Shown here: piece after piece, positions 1 to 10,400 of the stretch
Layout of the letters: every line of letters begins with the position of its first letter
Position numbering within the stretch: position 1 is the stretch's first letter
Assembly: GCA_024734555.1 (NCBI GenBank)
Contig: JANPWX010000073.1
Coordinates: 394,810-458,809 of the forward strand
Direction: 5' to 3'
Origin: Trochalopteron elliotii
Lineage: Eukaryota; Chordata; Aves; Passeriformes; Leiothrichidae
DNA length: 64,000 bases
Position numbers and translations under genes: made by a program
The notes under the pieces: generated by a model
Seen by the model: only the letters and a program-made list of their open reading frames with translations
The model's database searches: none
What the model was told of the DNA's origin: nothing

Positions 1-32
1 GCCATCTAGACCTAAAGGGCAGCGCCTTCCCC

Positions 33-53
33 GGGGCGGGCGGCGGGGCGGGG
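33..53 (+). other. G-quadruplex-forming G-run cluster
   Basis: Four G-runs (GGGG, GGG, GGGG, GGGG) are separated by loops of 1, 4 and 1 bases, which fits the canonical G4 pattern on the + (presumed mRNA) strand. If this is 3' UTR, the RNA could fold into an rG4 shortly after the stop codon. It also creates overlapping GC boxes (GGGCGG). Confidence 0.5.
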
Positions 54-279
54 TGTCCCCGCTGCTTGTGCTCCCTCCCGGAGGGCTCCCGACTGATGGA
101 GAGCCCGCTTTCCGAAGAGAAATGTAAAACCGGATTGTCTCTTCAGGCTGTCAAGTGCCCCTTTATATATATCCAAAAACATCTACTTGTGACCTTAAAC
201 GTGTGACCCATGGGTGCAGTTAAAAATAACTATTTTTTATTTATGGTAGAAGGAGTTGACAATTTATTTTTTTCAAGAT

Positions 280-288
280 TTATTTATT
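280..288 (+). promoter_or_regulatory. AU-rich element nonamer in presumed 3' UTR
   Basis: TTATTTATT matches the UUAUUUA(U/A)(U/A) nonamer of AU-rich mRNA-decay elements and sits in a run of overlapping ATTTA pentamers. It would act at the RNA level if the surrounding block is a 3' UTR. Confidence 0.4.
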
Positions 289-690
289 TTTCAGAGTGGT
301 GGCAATTTTACTTTGGATACTTCGTGCCAATTGGTTTCTATAGTCGGGTGTTTACACTTTCTCCTGTGGAATATTATGTTTGACTTTATGAGTGTTTGTT
401 GGGATCAATACAGTGTTCATTTTATTTTCTTTTTAATTTATTTTTCCCCTCCAATTATATTGCACTTGTGTACCACAAACCTCCCCTCCCTCTCTGTTTA
501 TAAGTATATTTTATATATATCAAGGCATTTGCTCTTGACCTTTTTTCTTTCTTTCTTTCCTTGTGTGGGATCAACAACCACTAGCACTTAACTAGGAGAG
601 TTTGTTTTTTTTTTTTAACTTGTTGTTATTCTGATCTATAGTTGCGTCTGAAAAGTACTTTGCAAATCGTTTATAAGGGAAGTAGTTTCT

Positions 691-763
691 TTGTGGGTGT
701 ATATGTGTGTGTGCGTATACATGCATGTGTGTGGGAGTGAGCGTGGGTGTGTATGTGTGTGGT
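691..763. repeat. Imperfect (GT)n tract
   Basis: About 70 bases of alternating TG/TA/CG dinucleotides, including GTGTGTGCGTATACATGCAT, form an imperfect purine-pyrimidine repeat of the Z-DNA-prone type within the presumed 3' UTR. Confidence 0.8.
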
Positions 764-785
764 ATATTTTTAGGAAAGGACATTT

Positions 786-826
786 TTTCCTAAAAAAAAA
801 AAGAAAAAAAAAAAAGAAAGAAAAGT
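786..826. repeat. A-rich low-complexity tract
   Basis: About 40 bases of A-runs interrupted by single G. It is not a polyadenylated end, because U-rich, UTR-like sequence continues for another 300 bases to the AATAAA pair. Confidence 0.85.
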
Positions 827-1115
827 AAATCCAGGACTGCTTTCCTTTGTGAACAACCAAAAAAATTCTATAACCTGAAAATGTTTCATGTTCTTTGCTG
901 TGAATCTCTTAAAACAAGAAGCGCATTTTAGGGACGAAAGAGAAAAAGAAAAAAAACCACATCTGCTATCCAAAGATTTTAGTCTTTTTCAGGGTTTTTT
1001 TGTGTGTCTATGTTGCTTTATATAATGCAATATTTTGTAGTGAAAATAGATAAATCTGGTTTCTATCTGATGCGTTTTTCATATCTCTCATGAATGGTGA
1101 GCTGTTTTGCATATA

Positions 1116-1134
1116 AATAAAAGTATCAAATAAA
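1116..1134 (+). terminator. NHLH2: Tandem AATAAA polyadenylation signals
   Basis: AATAAA occurs at 1116-1121 and again at 1129-1134, followed within 20 bases by a T-run and T/GT-rich sequence (1139-1175). This matches a cleavage/polyadenylation site on the + strand and marks the likely 3' end of the upstream transcript. Confidence 0.6.
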
Positions 1135-1150
1135 AGCTGTTTTTTCCTAA

Positions 1151-4100
1151 TTATTTTTCCCTGTTGGTCCTTCTGTAAGACAGACATGAGATGTCTTTAG
1201 GAATAAGGATTACAAAGGCTTCTCGAGTCGTGCATGGGAAGCTTCAACAGGTTACCTGCCTCTTCCTAGGGAGACTTGGACTGCAGTTCCTCCACCACAG
1301 CTCCCCTGCTCCACAGCTCCCCTGCTCCAGCCCTCTCAGCTGGCTGCCCTGCCCAAATGCAAAGGAGACACAGGACCCTTGCTGTCACTTTCTCCCAGTC
1401 TCATGACTGGCATCTGGTCACATGTTCCAAAGTTCAAGTTGTACAATCCAATCTGATGCTTGCAAGCACCTGTTTTGCTACCTCACTCTTTGAAATCTCT
1501 GGCCTTGCCACCCAAATGTATGTGTTTTGTCCTGCATGAGTGCACTGGGTTTTCTTTCTCTTAAGTTCAGCTTTGATCCCTCTCTGGCCAGGTCTTATTC
1601 TACTGAAATCAAGTAAAAATCTTGTGCCCTTTCCCTACTTTAGAAAACCTCAACCATAATCTTTTATATAAGGCTTCATTGCCTAATTTTGTCATTTGAA
1701 ATATGGAACAGATACAGACTCAATGGCGGACAGGTTATTACCCCAGTAATGTGAGACTATTTCATTTATTAAACCCTTTTCTCGTTTACCACAAGGGGTT
1801 AATTTTACCTATAATTTGAATACTGCCATTGACTCTGGTGGCTTGGTCATCCTTTCTTACTTGCTGAAGAGACAAAACCCTCCCCTCCACCCTGTTTTTA
1901 TGGCTGACACTTTGCACAGTGATTTAATTAAGTGTGGTCTTGACCAGCTGAAAAGCTCCATGCAGAAAACCTGTCAGAGAGACTGCTAATTCCATTTCCT
2001 ACAAATGCACGCTTACCATGTCCCAGGGGAGCACACACTGGTTTGGTAGCTCAATGCACAGGTATCAAATCCCACATTTCAGGGCTGAAATAACTCCACC
2101 AACTTCAGAGCTGGCTTCCTTTGGGACAGTTTTGTTTCTTAGGTTCAATATCAGGGCGCTGTGTAGAGTTTGATGTAATTGCCTGAGTGATATTAAAAAT
2201 CCTGCCATTCAAAAAGCCTTCATGTTACCAGCATTTGCGAGGACTTAGTTAATAAAAAGATAAATATATTATTTCCTTCTTGACCATTGGGAATGCATGT
2301 TTTAGGGGAAAAGAGTGCTCTGCAACACCCGACTGCAAAGTATGATGGCTGTAGTCACTGGCAGTTGTAGGTGTGAACTCCACATTCCCCCTGGCCTCAC
2401 TTCCCCTTCTGGGAGTCTGTCAGAGGCACAGGTTGAGATAATGCTCAAGTCTCAGGTTCCCAGCCATGTGATCCTGTGCCCAAGTGATAAGCCAGAATGG
2501 CTCCTGTGTTGTGAGTAAAGAAGAGTACAGTGTGGAGATGTGCAGGAACAGGCTCAGAAAGTCAGAAAATCTTGTAGGTTATTCCATTCTTACCATCCCT
2601 GAGAAAAGAGAAAGCCTGTCTGCACTCAGATGCAGAGTAGCAAGGGCTTTGCTTTTGGTGGTATCCAAAGGGTCAAATCTCAAGTTTAACCCACAAAAGA
2701 GTCAGGGCACTTGACCTGAAGTGATGTCTTTTTCTTCCAAAGTTTTATCTGATGGGAGAAATTACTTCTTCCTACAAGCCCTGTCTCACTTCCATACACT
2801 CACCATCTTGTTTAAATCCTGTCCCCACAATAACATCACCCCAACTATTCTATTTTTTCTGCTGGCACCAAGAAGGAAACTCATTCTCATCTATCAGTTG
2901 ATGAGCATTGAAAACGGAATTGCTCCCACATTCCACACCTTTTTCTATTCTTAAGGAGATGAGTAGTATGCACAAGCCACAAGGCCTATGAAAAAAAAAA
3001 AAAAAGCTGCATGGCTAAGGGCTCTGAAGTCTGGATTTATGAAGAATGAATAAACAAATTTAACTCCATCTCATTGCAAGTCTGGGTTGATAGCAATAAA
3101 ATCTAATTATATAATCAAATTTTGCCTATGTCTATATTCCCTCAGCAATAAAGGAATGAATGACCTTGAATGACAATACTATAGGAGGAATGGGGTTGGA
3201 AGTTCTGAATGGAAGTTTATATCACACTCAGCCATTACAACAATGGTCAGGGAAGAGACACATTTAATATTTCCTGGTATTTTAGCTACATTCAGATGCC
3301 TTTCTTTCACGACTGAAGAGGAGCTCATCCTACAAGCTACGAAAGAAAGTGCACTGAAAGACAGAGAAGGTAAAGCACTACCTCTGGACCTTTAGCTGCC
3401 TCTAAAAGAGGGATTTTAGGCCTGAACTCAATACAGTATATAAAACATTTAAAACATTATATAAAATATATAAAACACTAAATGGAAACCTCCAGCATTC
3501 ACAGAGAGCAAGTAGTTCTAATGGATAAACCTAGAATATCCCAGCACAAGGGATACTCAATGCATGCTAACATCAGGTTATAACACCTATTAAGACACAT
3601 TTTCAGGCCTGTATGGACTCACAGGGACACGGTGCAATACACACTCACATGGTATCATTAGGAAGCAGGGCAGCTAATGCATTCATCTGAACCCTGGAAA
3701 CAGATCCTGACCCTGATACAGCAAACGAGGACAGACAGCAAGCCAAAAGTAACTCCTCCAAATAAACATAATGGTTTTGACAGGACTGTACAGCTAAGGG
3801 GGGGCTGTATCTGAATATCATACAGTTTCCTAAGAGATTAAAAGATCTTGAGCACAAAATATTCCAAAATATAGACTTGAATTTATGCTGCTAGTACATA
3901 TGCACATACAAAAAGAAGGACTTCTAAGCATAGACCATCACTGTCCAGCAAAGTGGGTGTACTCTGCATTCAGGATTACATTACCCCCCAGGCACAAAGT
4001 CGTGTCTTATTGTTTGTGTTAAAAAGTGTGTGAACCAGGTAGGATATGACCACTGATACTTACAGCAGATAAATTCTGAGGGTCTTGGATATGATTTGGT

Positions 4101-4435
4101 ACATTTGCTGTATTTCTAGCAAAGGGAGTGTGTGTGTGTTTGAGAGAGAGATGGGGGGTGGCAAGCTGAAGAGGATGTTGTATATGAAACTCAACAAAGA
4201 AATGGATCTTTTCCATTATATAGCTGTGAAGAAATAGCAGAGACATTCTATCTATCTCTTCACATATCTATCCATCTAGCCATCCTGTAACCCAATTAAC
4301 CCAGTTCTTTTAGGGTGAATAAATGTGTTCTAATATCAGCCATTATTTTTCTGTACTCTCAGTTTATTCTCCAGGGTGGGACAGATCAATAACCACAATA
4401 GCAACCGACCCAAAAGGAAAAGGCAATCTCCTGGC
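1151..4435. other. Intergenic, no gene seen
   Basis: I see no coding exon or recognisable transposon. Minor features are a 16-bp unit (CCACAGCTCCCCTGCT) repeated twice in tandem at 1295-1326, an A-run at 2991-3005, an AT-rich stretch with repeated TATAAAA at 3437-3478 and a short GT/GA tract at 4128-4152. Confidence 0.6.
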
Positions 4436-4790
4436 ACTTCTTATTTATTTCTTCTGAGCTGATTTCGTTTTTCCTGCCTCTTCCCCTGGTGACGGATTTT
4501 GCCTTTCCTGCCCAGAATGGCCGTGTTGTTTTATCCTGGGCTCTATTTGCATGTGAGCTTCAGATTCATCTTTGGCTCCTTGCACGGTTTGGGATGAGAC
4601 CCTCATGTCCCCAGAGAGGGGGGCAGGTGTTGCTCCAGTCGAGCGAATGGAACCAAATTACAGGACCGTCTGTCGCCTCCTCTGGGAGCCGGCAGAGGGA
4701 GGGGAGGAAGGGGAGGGGAGCGGGATGCCGTATGACAGAAAAGAAAAGCAGAACATCATACTGATGCCGATAAGAGCTTGAAAACACGAG
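4436..4790. promoter_or_regulatory. Candidate non-coding regulatory element with octamer and purine-rich G4 tract
   Basis: The composition differs from the flanks: more CpG, mixed motif-dense sequence and no repeat similarity. It contains a perfect POU octamer ATTTGCAT at 4545-4552 and a purine-only stretch at 4697-4724 with five G-runs of three or more (G4-capable). It lies 3.3 kb past the presumed NHLH2 3' end. The call is by texture only; an alignment across birds and other amniotes would decide it. Confidence 0.3.
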
Positions 4791-6529
4791 TCGCCCCAGC
4801 CCACGGCCCCACCCAAAACCATGCAGTAGCCACCTGAAAGAGAAATGTCAGGAGCAGAGACAGAAATAAATTGAGTCACTGGGCTGGAATAACTCAGACT
4901 CAAAATGAAAGAGAGCTCAGACCCTGTCCACTTTCAGGCACGAGTGCAGGCACAAAGTTGCTGTTTTCCTCAGCTTACGGCTGTGCTCTTTGATGTCACC
5001 TCCTCTGTCCTTTCAGAGCAGGCTCCTCTGCCCATCACTGCTCTCCACCAAGTCCTCACAGCCCAGCTTTCACAGCAGCTCCTGTGCCCCTCCCTCCAGC
5101 TGCTCCTTCTGCCCTTCCCACAGCCACCCTGCCCTTCAAGGTCCCTGAGAGTGGCACAACTGTGCAGAGGTGGCTCTGCTCCTCTGCCACCCCACCAGCC
5201 CATTCCCTACAGTGCAGCCAGTCCTTGCTCTCACAGGGAGCTGCTTGGTGCTCCAGCTCAGGGCTGGTGTCTCACTTCTCATCCATGCAGACTTCTACTC
5301 AAATCATCTGAGAGAGGTGATGTGACAGAACTTACACTTCTCAAACCCACTTATTTGCTTAAGGCATTAATAAAGGAGCCCCAACTACCCCACCCCATCC
5401 CACCCCACCCTCCACCTTGTTTTTGCTGGTTTTTTTCTCCCAAACTTTCCTAGATACGAGTGCACACACACATTGATGTATGCGATGATTGCTCTCGGAG
5501 TGGCTGGGCACAGTCACTCGGAAAGCAACAGGTAACAGTTGTTCTGCTGTTCCTCACTACAAGAAGAAGATGATCAGAGAAGAAATCTGCAGAAAATTCA
5601 GAGGAGATTCAGGAGAAGGCATGAAAAAAGGTGCCACTAGGATTGCTTAAATCAAAGCAAAAGCAGCATGGAATGAATGAATGGCAGAACAAGCCAGGTC
5701 ACATAGGTGAAGGGGCCTCATCAATCAGTGACTGGGCATAACATGAAGGACTTTCCATAAGGGTGATGTGGTGTACATATGAACCTGGAGTCTACACCAG
5801 GGCATAATGAGGAACAAAAGGGATCTGAAAAGGCAGGCAGCAAACACAGGAGAAGATGGCAGCAGGAAATGTGAGGAAGGAGAAGGATATGAGTGGCTGG
5901 GTAGAGCTGCTGGTATGGGTGGATGGGGAGAAGATGCTCTGGCAAAGTCAGAAGGAGCAGCTTGCCTGGGGGTCAAAAGCGAGTTCAGTCCAGGAACAGA
6001 CAGGAACCAGGCAGGAAGGGAACTGGAAGGAGTTGTTAACTAGATATTCAAAACTACTCAGGAGAGATCACCACAACTTTAGTTGTGGCCAGAGGGATGG
6101 ACTGGCACAGTAACATTTTTTCAAGGATCAAAAGACAAGGGGTTTGTCATATAACATCTATCCTCCAAGAGAAATTCTCTGTCTCCTTGCTCAAAACGAT
6201 TCTGTGCATAGAAGTGGCAGAAAGATTTGCAAACCCTAGGGGTAGAGCTCAGCAAGGGCTCACAGACAAGGTAAATAAGAAAAAAAGAAAAGAAATGCAG
6301 AACAGAGCAGAGCAGAAGAAAGCAGAATTCCACTGTGTGCATCACAGCAAAGACAACTCTTTCCCACATATCAGACCCAATATTGTCAATACCAAGGGTC
6401 TTCTGACCATTTGAGCAATTTCAAGATTGAAGACAGGCTTCAAGACTATCCCAGAAATGATCCCTATAGGATAGAGCCACAAAGCTGTACTGGACTTCTG
6501 TTATTCAAGATAATAAAGACAAGGACTGA
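4791..6529. other. Intergenic, no gene seen
   Basis: There is no supportable exon. A C-rich CCCCACCC-type tract lies at 5389-5418. A 549-base open frame (4905-5453) is leucine/proline/serine-rich without any family signature and is not accepted as a gene. Confidence 0.55.
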
Positions 6530-7480
6530 CCATGAAAAATTGCAGAAGGACTGTGTGGGACTGATAAAATAGCACAAGAAATTCAATCTAAATAAAGGGA
6601 TAAGGTGGTGCATGCAGGGAAGAACATTTCTAACTTCACATATAACTGATCGGTCCTATGCTATGAAGCACAGAAGCGAGATCTTGTAGCTATGATATAT
6701 TGCTTCATGATAACATCAGCTTGGGTCTTTGTGTCATGGGAAAAGAAAATGAAATGTAAGATATTACTATCACCATTGAGAGAATAGAACAGAACAGGTA
6801 GAGAGCAAGGCAGAGAGCATCATTACGCCATTGCATAAAACCAAAGTAAGTCTGTATCCTGAATTCCATGTGCAGCTCTAGTTCAGTCTCAATAAGAACA
6901 AAGTAAAAGTCCAAAAGCATCTGAGAATGGCAGCAAGGGTAACACAAAGCATGGAATAGCTTCCATACAGCAAATGACTAAGTGAAAAGGACTGAACCAG
7001 CAGTGATTTCACCGAAAGCCATCATATCCTGGTTAACAAGGGGATGGTGGCGAGGGATCAGTTGTTCCCTGTCTCATCCAATATAATTTGATACCAGGAG
7101 GCATCAAATGGAACTGCTGGATGCTAGGCTCAAAACAAACAAAAGGAGGTGTCTTGTCACACCATGTGCAATAAAACTGTGGAGCTCCTTCCTCAGGATG
7201 TCGTGAAAGCAAAAATATTATACAAGTTCCAGGGCATAAGCTCACAAAATAGAAATCTGCTGAGAAATTTTAAATGTATAAAAGTTCCTCCCAACTCAGG
7301 CCCTCCTCAAATCACAAATGGCTGAAGGGCAGCAGACCTTTAGCAGGAAGGATCATATATGTACCCTTGCTATTGTGATATTCCCCAGGCATTTGCTTTG
7401 GCTCCCATTTGCACTGGGAGGCTGGCATAGATGGATTTTCAGTCTGGCTTGGTCTACATCTTCATGATCTGAAGGAAATA
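6530..7480 (+). mobile_element. Ancient CR1/L3-like LINE 3' fragment
   Basis: The sequence follows the pattern of the reverse-transcriptase C-terminal region and 3' end of old amniote CR1/L3-type LINEs. At 7098-7230 the series 'caaatggaactg', 'aaaacaaacaaaaggagg', 'ctgtggagctccttcc' and 'aggatgtcgtgaaagc' matches the order known from reptile/turtle CR1 copies, and the part at 6560-6880 also fits. It is heavily decayed with many stops and indels, so the insertion is old. Boundaries are approximate. Confidence 0.6.
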
Positions 7481-10400
7481 GATCTATGACAGATGCCAAC
7501 ATCTTTCAAGCCTTGGTCTCTTTGGACCTGAACACAAAAGCTGTCCACAAAAGCTCTCTGTAAGGTGAGTCCTCAGTGGGTCAGTGTGACAAGATAAATA
7601 TGATCTTTTGGATAGGGAGGGAGGAGGACTTGTTCTCTGGAGCAATAAGTGTAACAAATGTGGTTTTCCTGAAAGTCAAAGGGTTGGAATTTGATGTCAA
7701 ACACATAGAGGTAAGCTTACAGCAGTTCCACGGTCTCAAAGGAGTTGCTTATGATTGTCACCAGAGCAACAATCCTAAGAATGATCCTGAAGATAATCAT
7801 GGTATGGTAGGATGGTCAAATGTAGGATGGGGCCTGCCTTGAATTCAGCCCCAGTCTCCTTGTCCTGACATATTTTTCAGACTTCACTTTGACAGGACTG
7901 CCTTCTGAACAGGTAGCACCTATTAGGGTCACAGCTTCTTATCTTGCTTGAATTTCCCCAAGAAGATCTAAGCTCTGGAGACCTTAAATAATACTGATTT
8001 AGCAAAGTGTTTAAAAGAAGAAAGGACTGCTGAGAGACTTGAAGAGTTTAGATTCAGCCATTGCAGTCATCAAAACCTAGTAAATTTTGACATGCTTAAG
8101 ATTCAAGTCTCAAAAATCAGAAAGAAACAAGGAAAATGAAGGGGAATTTAAAATTATAATAAAGAGAGGAGGAGTGGAAATAGTGGTTTACATGAACTGT
8201 GGGGGGAATGGACAATTATCTTCTAAGCTCATCCCACTGGGGCTTTTTTGGGTGATCAAAGGTGTCTCAGCCAAACAACCAGTCTCAGACCCCATATGCA
8301 GGAAATCCCAGTACAGACCAGCTTAAATCCTGTGACCAAAGGCCACCTCCAGTATGAGCCAGGTCTTGCTGACCAGCTAGGAATGGAGTCTTCAAAAGTG
8401 GTTTGGGGGCACTCACCCCGTTTTCTTGATGGGGACACAAAACACAAAAAGGATACAGAGATTCAGAAATTATCTTTAAATGCTAAAGTCATTTTGCTGT
8501 ACGTAATCATATGACTGTCTCAAAGGCTATACTCTCTAGTTCAGGCTCTATCATACAAGGCTCATCAGTGCCAAAGGATTTCTAAGGGAGACCTCCCAGC
8601 TTTCTTGACCCATGAAGTATCTTCTGACAATGTGCAAAGTAAATCAGCACAAAACTTTCCTACTCCATTTGCTGTGTAACAGTGTCTGAGATTTTAACCG
8701 TTTTGAACCTTACTCTGTAAAGGTGAATTTACCTCACTTGACCTTTTCTTGAATCACTCTTAAAGCACCTCTCAGTGGTGCATTTGCAGTGCATGCTTGA
8801 ACTACAGACACTCATAATACCTCCTCTGTATCATTTCAAGACACCCAGGACTCTTGCTACCACACAATTTGCTTCTCAGTAGCATCCAAAAGGTGAAAGT
8901 ACAACATGAAATGGGATTCAGAGTACATATTTAACAAGCTCCCAGAATACAGAGTGTTATATGGGGCCAAGACCAGAGTCAAATCCTGTCAGTTGCATGG
9001 GGATTCTAGCCCAAGGCTGCATTGTAGAGCCAAAGGGTAGGAACCCTGTATCCTTCTTTAAACATGCAGATATTGTCAGCAGTCTCTTAAATGCCTCCAT
9101 CAGAAAGAGAGGTTCAGGTGAGAGCTGACAGGATGAACTATTGAGGCAGATCGTAGTGGGACGAATATTTTGAAATCTCAGAATCTGAAACCCAAGGAAC
9201 ATTAATCACCAAAGTCACTCCATGAACCAAGGACCAAATGCATGGTGAGGCTCGCACATGGCCTAGCACACAGACTCTCTAGGGTAGGGTTAAACCATGC
9301 TGGTGGGATGGCACAGAGAAACCTGCATTGCTTGCTAGCATAAACAAGCTGTAATAGCATTCCCTGCCTGTCTAGTCAGACAAACCGCATTTAATTACCG
9401 TGAGTCCAAGTTACAGTAATCTGGATGCAGATAGATCTGAAATAAATTGAAAGGAAATGGATTTTATGTTACAATGTAGAAAGGAAAAGCACATTAAGAT
9501 AAAGATGATTAGGTGGATTGGAGGAACCTTGTGAAAGATAATTGCCTTCAAAACAACAGCATCTTCAGCAGGGGAATTTCTGTCATGTGGAAGTTATACT
9601 ACTGTCACACTCAGAGAAGTGTCCACAGCAGATTGGCTCCTTCTTCCTTTGCATGGTGGCTCCTCGAGTTTCTCTAAGAGTTGCAGCTTCTGGCTTGACT
9701 GACACCAGCAAAGCCATTTCTCTACATCTCTGAATCTCACAGCCAGTCTGGTATTTCTCTGTGTCTCACATCCTCCTGGGAGACAACATATGCTTCCCTT
9801 TTCCACCCTTTACGTGTTTAGACTGCAAATGCTCTGTCAGCAGTGTAAGGACCTGACCCACACAGCAGGAGAATTTGCAACCTGCCCAGTCCAACCCTGC
9901 CTGTGAAGCTGACCAGTCCCATCTAGCTTCATCCCACCATGAGAAGGATCTAAATCCTTGGCTAACACAGGTGCTCTCTCAGTGCCATGAGGTGACTGAG
10001 CCACTCTGGTACATGCCTCTGGAGAAACAAGACCTGCTCTTACTGATTGAGAGTGGTCACATGGGGATTTAATCACTGTTCCTAGCAGTGACATCTGAAA
10101 GAGATAAAAAAGGAAGCTGAGCAGCCTGTGTATACCCATCTGCAGTCAGCCAGTTTGTCAAGGCATTAGATTCATCCACCAAACTGGGAGCCAGCTTTCA
10201 AACATATCAACATCCCAGGCTGTTTTGATCCAGAGATGTGGGTGAGCCTTGCTTTATTGCTGGCTACTGCTTTATGAGAGCAGAAACTGTCTCTAATTAT
10301 GGAGTGTGAGTAAAAGGTTGCACTCTTCAGCAAGCACTCAGAAGCAAGGAGGTTACCATCATTTTCTCCTGGAGGGACTGGTACAGCATGACCTTAGTCT

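Larger units (their letters stand above)
1..1150 (+). other. NHLH2: Probable 3' UTR of upstream gene, likely NHLH2
   Basis: No recognisable coding sequence is present. The block opens GC-rich and quickly becomes AU-rich, with AU-rich pentamers (ATTTA) and the nonamer TTATTTATT at 280-288. It ends in two AATAAA hexamers at 1116-1134 followed by T-rich sequence, the usual layout of a vertebrate 3' UTR on the + strand. In mammals the bHLH gene NHLH2 lies directly upstream of CASQ2 in the same orientation, so its 3' end is expected here. The naming rests on synteny and UTR character, not on protein sequence. The NHLH2 stop codon would lie at or before the left edge. An unrelated transcript end cannot be excluded. 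Confidence 0.5.

Noticed and set aside
691..763. GT-rich tract considered as a hairpin or ncRNA
   Set aside because: There is no stem-forming complement nearby. It is a simple repeat.
4905..5453. 182-codon open frame, the longest without gaps
   Set aside because: Composition is leucine/proline/serine low complexity from C-rich DNA. It has no domain, no splice context and overlaps frames on the other strand, so it is best read as chance.
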